Notes: generated by a model from the sequence alone, not told the origin. DNA of 50,091 nt from an uncultured Devosia sp. (GCF_913055165.1 NZ_CAJXJS010000024.1:1-50091), one strand, 5' to 3'; shown: positions 40,721 to 49,861, counted from the stretch's first letter. Made by a program: numbers and translations.

Positions 40721-41581
40721 CTACCAATTGAGCAAACCTTCGGCCACTGAACCGAAGCCAGCGTGAAGGCCGCCCACAAGAACTACGAGAAACACGCCGA
40801 ATGTGAGGCTGTCGAGGCGATCCATCAACCCACCATGGCCGGGAATGATGTCACCACTGTCCTTGATGCGAAAAAAGCGCTTGATCGCGCTTTCGGCCAG
40901 ATCACCCGCCTGCCCCAGGATGCTGATCGACGCCGACAGCAGAACGCCGATCCAGATCGGGGATTCGGTCAGCCAAAGCCAGACCAGCACACCGGCGCCC
41001 GTTCCAAGTGCCAGGCCTCCCAAGGCTCCGGACCAGGTCTTGGAGGGCGAGATATCCGGCGCCAGCTTTTCGCCGCCGATCTGCCGGCCCGTGAAGAAGG
41101 CCGCCGAGTCCGTCATCCACACCACGGTACCCAGATAGACGCCAGCCCAGATGCCGGTTGCTTCGGCCCCGCGCATGACAAGTATCGACGTGATGAGCGC
41201 AACGAACAGTGCAACGCCGACCATGCGCCAGACGGCATGTTCCCTTTCCATAGCCTGGATCAGGCCAATGGAAACAAGGAGTGTGACCAAAGGTCCCCAG
41301 AAACCGAATGGCAGGTAAAGCAGGCCCGAAATCCCGGTCAGCACAATCAGGACAACGCCCTGCCCCGTCAGCGGCGCGCGCGTGACCATGGTCTCCCACT
41401 CGCGATAAGCCAGGGCGTAAACCGCGCCGACAACGATGGCAAACAGATAGCTGCCCACAGTGAGGGCCGTGGCGGTCAGGGCGATCAGCACCGCCGCCGA
41501 AGCCAGTCTCGGCCCGACATCGGTCCAAGAACGCCGGACCTGGGCCGGCGGATTCGCTTCGGGATCGCCCTGCCCCGTCAA
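40721..41581 (-). CDS. cdsA: Phosphatidate cytidylyltransferase
   Basis: CdsA makes CDP-diacylglycerol, the precursor of all major phospholipids. It has 286 residues and about eight TM helices; the family signature 'SAIKRFFRIKDSGDIIPGHGGLMDRLDSL' lies near 228-256. The likely start is a TTG at 41581 overlapping the uppS stop (TTGA); a GTG 22 codons later, before 'GPRLASAAVLI', is the alternative. It is coupled to uppS and 21 bases upstream of rseP. Confidence 0.94.
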   Translation of the reverse strand: MTGQGDPEANPPAQVRRSWTDVGPRLASAAVLIALTATALTVGSYLFAIVVGAVYALAYREWETMVTRAPLTGQGVVLIVLTGISGLLYLPFGFWGPLVTLLVSIGLIQAMEREHAVWRMVGVALFVALITSILVMRGAEATGIWAGVYLGTVVWMTDSAAFFTGRQIGGEKLAPDISPSKTWSGALGGLALGTGAGVLVWLWLTESPIWIGVLLSASISILGQAGDLAESAIKRFFRIKDSGDIIPGHGGLMDRLDSLTFGVFLVVLVGGLHAGFGSVAEGLLNW

Positions 41582-42339
41582 AGCGCCGCTGTCCCTATGC
41601 CACCGAAGCGCCGGTCGCGATTGGTGAAGGTTTCGAGGACCCGGACGAAGCTGGCCTCGTTAAAGTCGGGCCAATGCTCATCCACGAACACGAACTCAGA
41701 ATACGCCGCCTGCCAGAGCAGGAAATTGGAGAGGCGCTGTTCGCCACTCGTGCGGATAATGACATCCGGATCCGGCAGGCCAGCAGTGTAGAGGGCGTTG
41801 CCCAGACGTTGTTCATCGATTTCGTCCGGATCGAGGCGGCCCGCCGCCACCTCGCGCGCAAGGTGCCGGGCTGCTGCGACAATCTCTGCCTTCGCCCCGT
41901 AGTTGAAGGCGACGACCAGAGTGAGACCGGTATTGCCCTCTGTCTTGGCCTCGACGTCTTCGATGAGCTTGACGAGCGAATGATCCAGTCCTTCGCGGGC
42001 ACCGATGATGCGGACGCGGACATTGTTGCGGATCAGTCTTTGAAGATCTGATGCAACAAACCGGCGCAGTAGATTGAATATGAAAGAGACCTCGTCCGGA
42101 GGCCGCGACCAGTTTTCGGATGAGAAGCTGAAGACCGTGAGGTATGGCACGCCATAGGTGATGCAGTGCTCCACCAGGCCGCGCAGGGCCTTCACCCCTT
42201 CCACGTGACCTTCGGTGCGCCGCTTGCCGCGCTGCTTGGCCCATCGGCCATTGCCGTCCATGATGACGCCGATATGGCGCGGGATCTTAAGTCCCGCTCC
42301 CGGCGCAACATTCACACTGGCGGCCGGTTCCCCTGCCAT
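41578..42339 (-). CDS. uppS: Isoprenyl transferase (undecaprenyl diphosphate synthase)
   Basis: UppS builds the C55 carrier lipid for peptidoglycan and O-antigen. It has 253 residues. 'HIGVIMDGNGRWAKQRGKRRTEGHVEG' near residue 22 holds the catalytic Asp, 'TVFSFSSENWSRPPDEV' lies near 70, and 'DPDVIIRTSGEQRLSNFLLWQAAYSEFVF' near 190. ATG at 42339 has GGGAGG six bases before it; the TTG one codon earlier is unlikely. Confidence 0.97.
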   Translation of the reverse strand: MAGEPAASVNVAPGAGLKIPRHIGVIMDGNGRWAKQRGKRRTEGHVEGVKALRGLVEHCITYGVPYLTVFSFSSENWSRPPDEVSFIFNLLRRFVASDLQRLIRNNVRVRIIGAREGLDHSLVKLIEDVEAKTEGNTGLTLVVAFNYGAKAEIVAAARHLAREVAAGRLDPDEIDEQRLGNALYTAGLPDPDVIIRTSGEQRLSNFLLWQAAYSEFVFVDEHWPDFNEASFVRVLETFTNRDRRFGGIGTAAL

Positions 42340-42372
42340 CAACGCCCTCCCGGCGCAAGATCAGCCGGTCCA

Positions 42373-42933
42373 CTAGACCTGCATGATCTCCTGTTCCTTG
42401 GTCGCCACGATGGAGTCGATCTCGGCCACGGCGTCATCAGTCGCCTTCTGGACCAGGTCCGACTGCTTCTTGGCGTCGTCCTGGCTCATGTCGCCGTCTT
42501 TCTCCGCCTTTTTCAAGGCATCCATGCCATCGCGACGAATATGCCGAACGGCAACGCGGGCCTGTTCGGCGTAATTGTGGGCAACCTTGGCCAGCTCCTT
42601 GCGGCGCTGCTCATTGAGTTCGGGCAAAGGCACGCGAATGACCTGGCCTTCGCTCATTGGATTGAGGCCAAGGCCGCTGTCACGGATTGCCTTTTCCACG
42701 GCGTTGGCGTTGGACCGGTCCCAGACCTGGACCGACAGCATGCGCGGCTCCGGAACGGTGACCGTAGCGACCTGGTTGAGCGGCATGCGCGAACCATAGA
42801 CTTCCACGGTGACCGGCTCGAGCAGGCTGGCACTGGCACGACCGGTCCTCAGCCCACCCAGTTCGTCCTTGAGGGACGCCACCGACTTCTGCATGCGCGT
42901 CTTGAGGTCGTTCAGATTGTAACTTGCAGCCAT
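42373..42933 (-). CDS. frr: Ribosome recycling factor
   Basis: RRF splits post-termination ribosomes with EF-G. It has 186 residues, the family norm. '[48 protein letters not shown]' is canonical, ending with the long helix '[21 protein letters not shown]'. ATG at 42933 has GGAAGGAAA upstream, so the longer frame is not used. It lies between uppS and pyrH in the standard order. Confidence 0.97.
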   Translation of the reverse strand: MAASYNLNDLKTRMQKSVASLKDELGGLRTGRASASLLEPVTVEVYGSRMPLNQVATVTVPEPRMLSVQVWDRSNANAVEKAIRDSGLGLNPMSEGQVIRVPLPELNEQRRKELAKVAHNYAEQARVAVRHIRRDGMDALKKAEKDGDMSQDDAKKQSDLVQKATDDAVAEIDSIVATKEQEIMQV

Positions 42934-43037
42934 TGCCGTTTCCTTCCAGTCTTGTCGCCGGCATGGGTCTGCGCCCATTGCCAACGTGTTCCGGGGCGCC
43001 GCGAGCTAAACAGGCATGGCGCCGGTAAAATCTGGCT

Positions 43038-43757
43038 CTAGAGCGGGTTGCCCACGCGCGTGGACCGCCCCCTGCCCTCAAGCACCCCAGCCAGGCCCGC
43101 CTCGTCATCCAGAGCATATACGATTATCGGCATGGCGTTGTCGCGGGCAAGGGCGAATGCGGCCGTATCCATGACCTTGAGGTTCTGGCCAATAACGTCG
43201 TCATAGCTGATCTGGCTGTAGCGGGTGGCCGAGGGATCCTTCATCGGATCAGCCGAATAGACGCCGTCGACCTTGGTGCCCTTGAGCACCATGTCGCACT
43301 CAAGTTCAATGGCGCGCAGTGTCGCCGCGGTGTCGGTAGTGAAGAAGGGATTGCCGGTGCCGCCTCCGAGCACGACAACGAAACCCTCCTCAAGGGCGAG
43401 CTTGGCGTCCCGCGCCGTGAATGTGTCGGCAACCGAAGGCATGGTCGCGGCGCTGAAGGGCTTGGATTTGACACCCTGGCGGGTAATGGCGTTGCTCAGG
43501 GCCAGGGCATTGATCATGGTGCCCAGCATGCCCATAAGGTCGGCCGTCACCCGGTCTGTACCATCGGCCGCTCCGGCCATGCCGCGGAAGATATTGCCGC
43601 CACCAACCACGATCGCAACTTCGACCCCGGTGCGCGCAACATCGGCGATCTGGCCGGCAATGCGCTGCAGGTAAGGCGGTTCGATCCCGAAAGAATTGTC
43701 GCCAGCAAGCGCTTCACCCGAGACCTTGAGCAGGATGCGCTTGTGGGCGGATGACAT
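43038..43757 (-). CDS. pyrH: UMP kinase
   Basis: PyrH phosphorylates UMP to UDP. It has 239 residues of the amino-acid-kinase fold: 'RILLKVSGEALAGDNSFGI' at the N-terminus, 'VAIVVGGGNIFRGMAG' near 52, and 'VLKGTKVDGVYSADPMKDP' near 160. ATG at 43757 matches the family start; upstream open frame is non-coding. A terminator-like hairpin separates it from tsf, so it may have its own promoter in 43758-43909. Confidence 0.97.
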   Translation of the reverse strand: MSSAHKRILLKVSGEALAGDNSFGIEPPYLQRIAGQIADVARTGVEVAIVVGGGNIFRGMAGAADGTDRVTADLMGMLGTMINALALSNAITRQGVKSKPFSAATMPSVADTFTARDAKLALEEGFVVVLGGGTGNPFFTTDTAATLRAIELECDMVLKGTKVDGVYSADPMKDPSATRYSQISYDDVIGQNLKVMDTAAFALARDNAMPIIVYALDDEAGLAGVLEGRGRSTRVGNPL

Positions 43758-43909
43758 CGGCGGGGACCCCTTGATCTGAACATGCGGGCCACCGAATCCG
43801 GCGGACCGGGCAGACCCTATGGCAAAATGCCCGGCAATAGAAGCCGCGGCACTGCAAGACTTGAATGAGAAATCAGTGGCTCGATCCGACGCAAATGCAT
43901 CGAAGAGCA

Positions 43910-43935
43910 GGAAGTGGGCATAGTCGCCCACTTCC
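43910..43935 (-). terminator. Hairpin downstream of tsf
   Basis: Perfect 10-bp arms GGAAGTGGGC/GCCCACTTCC with a 6-base loop, 14 bases past the tsf stop. The tail is only moderately T-rich, so partial termination is likely. Confidence 0.65.
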
Positions 43936-43948
43936 ATAATTGTCAGGC

Positions 43949-44875
43949 TTACCTGGTGCCGGCGGTTGCCGCCACTTCAGCCGCAAAGTCGCTTTCGACC
44001 TTCTCGATGCCTTCACCAAGGGCAAAGCGCACGAACTTGGTCAGCTTGATCGGAGCGCCGGCATCCTTTTCGGCGTTCTTGATCGCATCGCCAACCTTGG
44101 TTTCGCCATCGATGACGAAGACCTGGCTGAGCAGGGTCACTTCTTCGAAGTACTTGCGCATGCGGCCTTCGACCATCTTCTCGGCGATGTCAGCAGGCTT
44201 GCCGCTTTCCTTGACCTGCTCGAGGATGATGGCGCGCTCACGGGCGACCACTTCCTGATCCAGCTCGTCGGGCGAAATGGCCTGGGGCTGGGCAGCGGCG
44301 ATATGCATGGCAAGCTGCTTGCCCAGAGCCGACAGAGCGGCCTTGTCACCGGTGGATTCCAGCGCAACCAGAATGCCAATCTTGCCCATGCCAGGCTTGA
44401 CTGCATTGTGGACATAGCTTTCGACCACGCCGTCGGTGACCGAGACGGTCTGGGTGCGACGCAGGTTCATGTTTTCGCCGATCTTGGCGATGGCTTCGGT
44501 CAGTTCGGCCGAAACCGAATGCCCAGTGCCGGGGAACGGCATTTCACCGAGCTTGACGACATCGCCATCAGCATCAAGAGCGAGTTTGGTGACGGACTCG
44601 ACGATGTTCTGGAACTGCTCGTTGCGGGCAACGAAGTCGGTTTCCGAGTTGACTTCAACAGCGGCGGCCTTGGTGCCGGCTGTGATGACGCCGACCAGGC
44701 CTTCAGCAGCGACGCGGTCGGCCTTCTTGGCGGCCTTGGCAAGGCCACGGGTGCGCAGCCAATCGACAGCGGCTTCCATGTCGCCATTGGTTTCGGCCAG
44801 GGCCTTCTTGCAGTCCATCATCCCGACGCCGGTCGAGTCGCGGAGCTGCTTGACCATTGCAGCAGTGATTTCCAT
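43949..44875 (-). CDS. tsf: Elongation factor Ts
   Basis: EF-Ts exchanges GDP on EF-Tu. It has 308 residues. The N-terminal UBA-like part has '[34 protein letters not shown]', then '[18 protein letters not shown]' near 75, the core region and the C-terminal '[18 protein letters not shown]'. It is preceded by AAGAGGTG and by a GCCCC/GGGGC hairpin at 44892-44906 that ends about ten bases before that site. It follows rpsB as in most bacteria. Confidence 0.97.
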   Translation of the reverse strand: MEITAAMVKQLRDSTGVGMMDCKKALAETNGDMEAAVDWLRTRGLAKAAKKADRVAAEGLVGVITAGTKAAAVEVNSETDFVARNEQFQNIVESVTKLALDADGDVVKLGEMPFPGTGHSVSAELTEAIAKIGENMNLRRTQTVSVTDGVVESYVHNAVKPGMGKIGILVALESTGDKAALSALGKQLAMHIAAAQPQAISPDELDQEVVARERAIILEQVKESGKPADIAEKMVEGRMRKYFEEVTLLSQVFVIDGETKVGDAIKNAEKDAGAPIKLTKFVRFALGEGIEKVESDFAAEVAATAGTR

Positions 44876-44953
44876 GGGTTCACCTCTTGGCGGCCCCTCG
44901 CGGGGCGGCTTCTTGAGTAGGGATCAATCTATATGACGCCCGGAATCGGGCGG

Positions 44954-44980
44954 GGCGTGTCCACGCGAGGTAGACACGCC
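44954..44980 (-). terminator. Hairpin between rpsB and tsf
   Basis: Arms GGCGTGTC/GACACGCC (8 bp) with an 11-base loop, 10 bases past the rpsB stop, with no T tail. It is probably an mRNA-stabilising or attenuating structure. Confidence 0.45.
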
Positions 44981-44990
44981 TGCACGAAGA

Positions 44991-45764
44991 TTAGTTGACG
45001 GTCTCTTCGCCTTCGGACGGAAGGTCTTCGGCGGGTGCCTCGGCCGAGGAACCGAGATCGGCGCCGAGGGCGCTCGAAGAGCGACCGATGCCGTCAATGG
45101 CAGCGCGCGAGATCAGCGAGACGTAGAGCTCGAGAGCGCGGCTGGCGTCGTCATTGCCCGGAATGGCGTAGTCGACAATGTCGGGATCGCAATTGGTATC
45201 AACAATGGCGACAACCGGGATGCCGAGACGACGGGCTTCCTTGATGGCGTTCTCTTCCTTGTTGGTGTCGATCACGAACAGCAGGTTGGGCAGGTTGCCC
45301 ATGTCCTTGATGCCGCCCAGGTCGCGCTCGAGGCGCTCCTGCTCGCGGGACATCATCAGGCGCTCCTTCTTGGTGCGCAGAGCCAGATCGGCTTCGCTCA
45401 TCGACTCGAGCTCGCGCAAGCGGGCGATCGAGTTGGAGATGGTCTGCCAGTTGGTCAGCGTACCGCCGAGCCAGCGGGAGTTGACGTAGTACTGTGCCGA
45501 CTGCTTGGCTGCATCGGCCACCAGCGGGGCAGCCTGGCGCTTGGTGCCGACGAAGAGCACGCGGCCGCCATCAGCGACGGTGTCGGACACGAGCTGCAGG
45601 GCGCGGCTGAGGGCCGGCACGGTCTGGCTGAGGTCGAGAATGTGGATGTCGTTGCGAACGCCAAAGATGTAGCGTTCCATCTTCGGGTTCCAACGGTGCT
45701 TCTGGTGGCCGAAGTGAACGCCAGCTTCGAGAAGCTGACGCATGGAAAATTCTGGCAGTGCCAT
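44991..45764 (-). CDS. rpsB: 30S ribosomal protein S2
   Basis: S2 is a late-assembling small-subunit protein. It has 257 residues: '[48 protein letters not shown]' is canonical, with '[37 protein letters not shown]' near 155 and an acidic tail '[19 protein letters not shown]'. ATG at 45764 has AAAGGAG nine bases before it. It is expressed from the promoter at 45897-45925 with a leader of about 125 bases. Confidence 0.97.
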   Translation of the reverse strand: MALPEFSMRQLLEAGVHFGHQKHRWNPKMERYIFGVRNDIHILDLSQTVPALSRALQLVSDTVADGGRVLFVGTKRQAAPLVADAAKQSAQYYVNSRWLGGTLTNWQTISNSIARLRELESMSEADLALRTKKERLMMSREQERLERDLGGIKDMGNLPNLLFVIDTNKEENAIKEARRLGIPVVAIVDTNCDPDIVDYAIPGNDDASRALELYVSLISRAAIDGIGRSSSALGADLGSSAEAPAEDLPSEGEETVN

Positions 45765-45896
45765 GATGGGCTGCTCCTTTACCGGTTGATGCCTCCACGA
45801 AGCCTTGCAGCGCCAGGCGCCACCGGATGGATTTCCAGCCAAGGAAAGCCTGCTTCGTGTGTGAAATCACGTCCGGCCCATGCCGAACGCGTGGCT

Positions 45897-45925
45897 GCTA
45901 TAAGCGAACATCCTGATTGACGCAA
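45897..45925 (-). promoter_or_regulatory. rpsB promoter and leader
   Basis: On the minus strand TTGCGT (45925-45920) and TATAGC (45902-45897) have a 17-base spacer. The transcript would carry about 125 untranslated bases (to 45765). Within it CCGGT (45836-45832) can pair with ACCGG (45786-45782) just ahead of the AAAGGAG ribosome site, enclosing a GCCTGG/CAAGGC hairpin. That is a plausible layout for S2 autoregulation (inference). Confidence 0.6.
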
Positions 45926-46014
45926 GCATTGTTGCGGCGGGCGTTGGGTGCGCCTGACCCATTCACAACTATTTCAAGCAACGCATTGCCCTGTCATGCT
46001 ATTGTTCGGTCATA

Positions 46015-46037
46015 GACCCGTGCCCAGACACGGGGTC
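46015..46037. repeat. Intergenic palindrome between dnaE and rpsB
   Basis: GACCCGTG-CCCAGA-CACGGGGTC pairs with one bulged G. The 347-base gap 45765-46111 holds no gene: the rpsB leader and promoter on the left, then this palindrome and, at 46051-46102, a GCGAG/CTCGC-bounded G-rich stretch that may end dnaE transcription. Confidence 0.4.
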
Positions 46038-46111
46038 AAGGGTGAGAGCCCCTGAGCGAGGGAGGAAGGGCCCCCAAAGGCTCGCCTCCCCCGCGTTCTT
46101 GTGAGCCCCAG

Positions 46112-49100
46112 TCACGTCAACTCAACGTCTGTAATACCAATCAGCGCCTTAATACCTGCAGCAACCTCTGGGTTCACGTTGTATTTCCCAGGGAGTTCAA
46201 CTTGGTAAGTCTTCGCCCCCGAATCCCTGGTCACGATCAAATTTACGGTGCAATTTCCACCTCGTTTTAGCTGCGCGCTAGTGGGACCAAGAACGCTGGG
46301 ATCTTCAACATATATCGTAAGTTCCCTGTCGATCCGTTGCGCCAACCCCTCAATGGCCTCAGCCTTGTGTAGCCTGACACTTACGCCTTCGGGTCTTTCT
46401 TCGCCTACCACGTGCAGTACGACTGACTGTCCCGGCTGAAGAATTGCCCCGTAGTCAGCGATCTGTTCCGAGAACGCTATGCATTCAAAAGTACCACTTT
46501 GATCGGACAGACTCAGGATCATCATGGGTGACCCCTTTCTCGTCCTGCGGTCGTTGCGAGACGAAATAGTGCCCGCGAGGAATCCCGCAGCATTGCCTTC
46601 CGCTTTGACTGCTCGCTCGAAGTCCCCCCACCGTTGAACCTTCTTCTTGTCAAAGAGATCTGAGTACGCGTCCAAAGGATGCGCGGAAAGGTGAAACCCG
46701 ATGGCCGCGAGTTCACGGTCAGCGCGTTCGGTCGAGCTCCAGACTGGGACATCAAGAGACAATCTGAAAGGCTCCGGTTCGGCGGCATCAAACATGTTCC
46801 ACTGACCCTCGCTTCTTTCGCTCGTAAGGGCCTGAGCAGTGCCGATAATGGTTTCGACGGCCGCAAAGGCCACCTCGCGCCGCGGGGCCAAGCCATCGAA
46901 GGCGCCGGCGTTGACCAGCGTCTCCAGCGTTCGCTTGTTGAGGACGCGCGGATCGACGCGACGGGCGAAGTCGCCAAGGTCCTTGAATGGCGTGTCGCCC
47001 CGAACCTCGACAATATGCTCCGCCATGGCCCGGCCCACGCCTTTGACTGCCGACAGTCCATAATGGATGCGGTCATCCTTCACCGAGAAGACGACTTCGG
47101 ACTGGTTGACGCAGGGCGGAACGACCTCAATGCCCTTCCTGCTGGCTTCCCGGCGGAAGTCGGAAAGCTTGTCAGTCTGGGCCATGTCGAGCGTCATGGA
47201 CGCCGCATAGAATTCGTGCGGAAAGTGTTCCTTGAGATAGGCCGTCTGGTAGCTGACCCAGGCATAGGCCGCCGCGTGACTCTTGTTGAAGCCGTAATTG
47301 GCGAACTTGGCCAGAAGGTCGAAGATTTCGTCGGCCAGCGCCTCGCTCACCCCATTTGGACCGGCGCCCTCGCGGAAGCGAATGCGCTGATTATCCATCT
47401 CCGCCTTGATCTTCTTGCCCATGGCGCGGCGCAACATATCAGCTTCGCCGAGCGAGTAGCCCGAAAGGAGCTGGGCGATCTGCATCACCTGCTCCTGATA
47501 GACAATGATGCCATAGGTTTCGTCGAGCACTTCGGACAGCGCCGGGTGCGGATAGACGACATCCTCGGTGCCGTGCTTGCGGTTGATGAAGCTCGGGATA
47601 TTGTCCATCGGACCGGGCCGATAGAGCGCGTTCATGGCGATCAGGTCTTCGATGCGGTCGGGCTTCAGTTCCATCAGGGCGCGGCGCATGCCGGCACTTT
47701 CAAACTGGAAGATGCCGTAGGTATCGCCGCGGGCGTAAAGCTTGTAGGTGGCCGCATCCTCAATATCGATGGCGTCGATATCGAGCTCGATCCCTCGCTT
47801 CTTCACCATGTCGACCGCGTAGCGGATGGTGGTCAGGGTCTTGAGACCAAGGAAGTCGAACTTCACGAGGCCCGCCGGCTCAACCCATTTGAGATTGTAC
47901 TGGGTAACCGGCATGTCGGAGCGCGGATCGCGATAAAGCGGCAGCAATTCCTGCAGAGGCCTATCACCAATCACGATTCCGGCGGCGTGGGTCGAGGCGT
48001 GCCGGAACAAGCCTTCGAGGGCCTTGGCGATCTCCACCAACTGGCCGACCGTCTCGTCTTCTTCAGCCATCTGCTTGAATTGCGGCACCTCGTTCATGGT
48101 GCGCTCGATGGACCAGGGGTCGGCCGGGTTGGCGGGCACGAGCTTGCAGATACGATCCACCTGGCCATAGGGCATCTGCAGGACGCGGCCGACATCGCGC
48201 AGCACAGCGCGCGCCTGAAGCGTTCCGAAGGTGATGATCTGGGCGACCTGGCTGGCGCCGTATTTGTCCTGCACGTAGTCAATGACTTCTTCGCGCCGGT
48301 CCTGGCAGAAGTCGATATCGAAGTCGGGCATCGAGACGCGTTCGGGATTGAGGAAGCGCTCGAACAGCAGATTGTAGCGAAGGGGGTCGAGGTCGGTGAT
48401 GGTGGTGGCATAGGCCACCAGCGAGCCGGCGCCCGAACCACGACCTGGTCCGACCGGGATATTGTGGGCCTTGGCCCATTGGATGAAGTCGGCCACGATC
48501 AGGAAGTAGCCGGGAAACTTCATCTTTTCGATGATGCCAAGCTCGAAATCGAGCCGCTCGCGATATTCCTTCTCGTCCTTGCCCGGGGCCAGGCCGACAA
48601 CTTCCAGGCGCTTGTCGAGACCCTCGACCGCGATCTTGCGCAGGGCCGCGGCCTCGGCGGCAACGACCTCGTCCTCGGTGGCGTGCGAGCCAGCGGCAAA
48701 TTTGGGCAGGATGGGCCCACGGGTGCGCGGGCGATAGGCGACGCGCCGGGCGATCTCAATGGTCGAATCGAGCGCCTCGGGCAGATCGGAGAACAGCTCA
48801 ACCATCTCCGCGCGGGTCTTGAAATAATACTGGTCATTGAGCTTACGCCGCTCGGTCTGGGCGAGCACCGAGCCACCGGCAATGGCCAGAAGCGCGTCAT
48901 GCGCCTCATATTCCTTCTCGGTCTTGAAGTAGGGTTCGTTGGTGGCGACCAGCGGTATGCCCTTGCGATAGGCATAGTCGACCAGGCGCGGTTCGACGCT
49001 GGCCTCCATGGGCCGGCCATGACGCTGCAGCTCGATATAGAAGCGATCGCCGAACAGATCGGCCAACCGGTCCAGCCGGCGCGCAGCATTGGCGTCCTGG

Positions 49101-49570
49101 CCATTGGCGAAGGCCATATCGATGGCCCCTTCCGGACCACCAGACAGGCAGATCAGCCCCGATAGACTTTCCCGCGTCATCCAATCCAGGCTTGCACGGG
49201 CCAAACCGTCCTCACCCTCGAGATAGGCGCGCGAGACCAGTCGCGAGAGATTGGAGAAGCCGTCTTCGGACTGGGCCATCAGAACGATGGATGACTTGCC
49301 AGTCCAGGCAGTATGGCCCCTTTCGCTGACTCGCTCCTCGGCGGCGGCGAAATCAACAGCCAGTTCCACGCCGATCAGGGGCTGGATACCCTTCTTGGTA
49401 GCCTTCTCGGAGAATTCGAGTGCACCGAACAGATTGTTGGTGTCGGCAATGCCGAGCGCTGGCTGTTCGTCTTCGGCGGCGAGCTTGAGAATGGTCTCAA
49501 GCTGCAGTGCGCCTTCAAGAAGCGAGAAGGCAGAGTGAACATGAAGGTGAATGAAGCCTGGGCCGCGCAT
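46112..49570 (-). CDS. dnaE: DNA polymerase III alpha subunit
   Basis: DnaE is the replicative polymerase catalytic subunit. It has 1152 residues, full length. The N-terminal PHP domain opens 'MRGPGFIHLHVHSAFSLLEGAL'; 'PVGPGRGSGAGSLVAYATTITDLDP' lies near 365, the catalytic Asp pair is in 'SMPDFDIDFCQDRREEVIDYV' near 400, then the finger region, HhH and OB-fold. ATG at 49570 has AGGAG six bases upstream; the ATG at 49576 sits directly against that site. The 3' ~740 bases (46112 to about 46860) have lower G+C and different codon choice from the rest. The 32-codon gene lies 72 bases upstream on the same strand. Confidence 0.97.
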   Translation of the reverse strand: MRGPGFIHLHVHSAFSLLEGALQLETILKLAAEDEQPALGIADTNNLFGALEFSEKATKKGIQPLIGVELAVDFAAAEERVSERGHTAWTGKSSIVLMAQSEDGFSNLSRLVSRAYLEGEDGLARASLDWMTRESLSGLICLSGGPEGAIDMAFANGQDANAARRLDRLADLFGDRFYIELQRHGRPMEASVEPRLVDYAYRKGIPLVATNEPYFKTEKEYEAHDALLAIAGGSVLAQTERRKLNDQYYFKTRAEMVELFSDLPEALDSTIEIARRVAYRPRTRGPILPKFAAGSHATEDEVVAAEAAALRKIAVEGLDKRLEVVGLAPGKDEKEYRERLDFELGIIEKMKFPGYFLIVADFIQWAKAHNIPVGPGRGSGAGSLVAYATTITDLDPLRYNLLFERFLNPERVSMPDFDIDFCQDRREEVIDYVQDKYGASQVAQIITFGTLQARAVLRDVGRVLQMPYGQVDRICKLVPANPADPWSIERTMNEVPQFKQMAEEDETVGQLVEIAKALEGLFRHASTHAAGIVIGDRPLQELLPLYRDPRSDMPVTQYNLKWVEPAGLVKFDFLGLKTLTTIRYAVDMVKKRGIELDIDAIDIEDAATYKLYARGDTYGIFQFESAGMRRALMELKPDRIEDLIAMNALYRPGPMDNIPSFINRKHGTEDVVYPHPALSEVLDETYGIIVYQEQVMQIAQLLSGYSLGEADMLRRAMGKKIKAEMDNQRIRFREGAGPNGVSEALADEIFDLLAKFANYGFNKSHAAAYAWVSYQTAYLKEHFPHEFYAASMTLDMAQTDKLSDFRREASRKGIEVVPPCVNQSEVVFSVKDDRIHYGLSAVKGVGRAMAEHIVEVRGDTPFKDLGDFARRVDPRVLNKRTLETLVNAGAFDGLAPRREVAFAAVETIIGTAQALTSERSEGQWNMFDAAEPEPFRLSLDVPVWSSTERADRELAAIGFHLSAHPLDAYSDLFDKKKVQRWGDFERAVKAEGNAAGFLAGTISSRNDRRTRKGSPMMILSLSDQSGTFECIAFSEQIADYGAILQPGQSVVLHVVGEERPEGVSVRLHKAEAIEGLAQRIDRELTIYVEDPSVLGPTSAQLKRGGNCTVNLIVTRDSGAKTYQVELPGKYNVNPEVAAGIKALIGITDVELT

Positions 49571-49642
49571 TTGCATCTCCTAGTCTGACCCTGCGGCACA
49601 GGTCGCGCGGGGTCAAACCGCCGTTGCGTCAATCCACAGCCA

Positions 49643-49741
49643 TCAGGCGATGTGGGTGATGATATCCATCCAGGTGAGCGAGCCGATGGTGAAGGCGCCC
49701 AGGGTAACGAAAGCGGCGAGGTCTTTGACGAAGTTGAGCAT
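49643..49741 (-). CDS. 32-residue single-TM peptide under an SOS-like promoter
   Basis: The frame has an ATG with GGGAG six bases before it and a TGA stop. The peptide begins 'MLNFVKDLAAFVTLG', continues with a hydrophobic stretch through 'FTIGSLTWMDII' and ends 'THIA': one predicted membrane helix (about 8-28) with a short basic/acidic head. The promoter at 49769-49797 fits a 27-base leader, and a LexA-like box sits inside it. Known SOS membrane peptides of this size include SidA of Caulobacter (29 residues, divisome inhibitor); similarity here is in design, not shown in sequence. dnaE follows 72 bases later and may be co-transcribed. Confidence 0.6.
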   Translation of the reverse strand: MLNFVKDLAAFVTLGAFTIGSLTWMDIITHIA

Positions 49742-49768
49742 CTTGGTCTCCCGTGTTTCTGTAATGTT

Positions 49769-49797
49769 CTTATATATTCCCTGTTTGTTCTCGTCCA
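49769..49797 (-). promoter_or_regulatory. Promoter of the 32-residue peptide gene (and possibly dnaE)
   Basis: On the minus strand TGGACG (49797-49792) and TATAAG (49774-49769) have a 17-base spacer. The region is AT-rich relative to its surroundings. Confidence 0.6.
49776..49790. promoter_or_regulatory. LexA (SOS)-like box, one mismatch
   Basis: Minus strand GAAC-AAACAGG-GAAT is one base from GAAC-N7-GAAC, as in the lexA promoter of this window. It occupies the spacer between -35 and -10, the same position as box 1 of lexA. Confidence 0.55.
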
Positions 49798-49861
49798 GCT
49801 AGGAACAGCGGTGAAACCGGGGACAGGGGTTAATTGGTTAGGATTTCGTTAGGAGAGATTG

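Noticed and set aside
39275..40750. 491-codon plus-strand frame opposite rseP and the bamA 5' end
   Set aside because: Antisense to two sure genes, low-complexity His/Arg-rich translation, no family.
46679..49165. 828-codon open frame on the plus strand opposite dnaE
   Set aside because: It is a G+C-driven mirror of dnaE codons; the translation has no recognisable family and no ribosome site, while dnaE is certain.
49830..49858. Possible CtrA-type site (TTAA and GTTA repeats) right of the SOS-like promoter
   Set aside because: The spacing does not match TTAA-N7-TTAA; only scattered GTTA half-sites.
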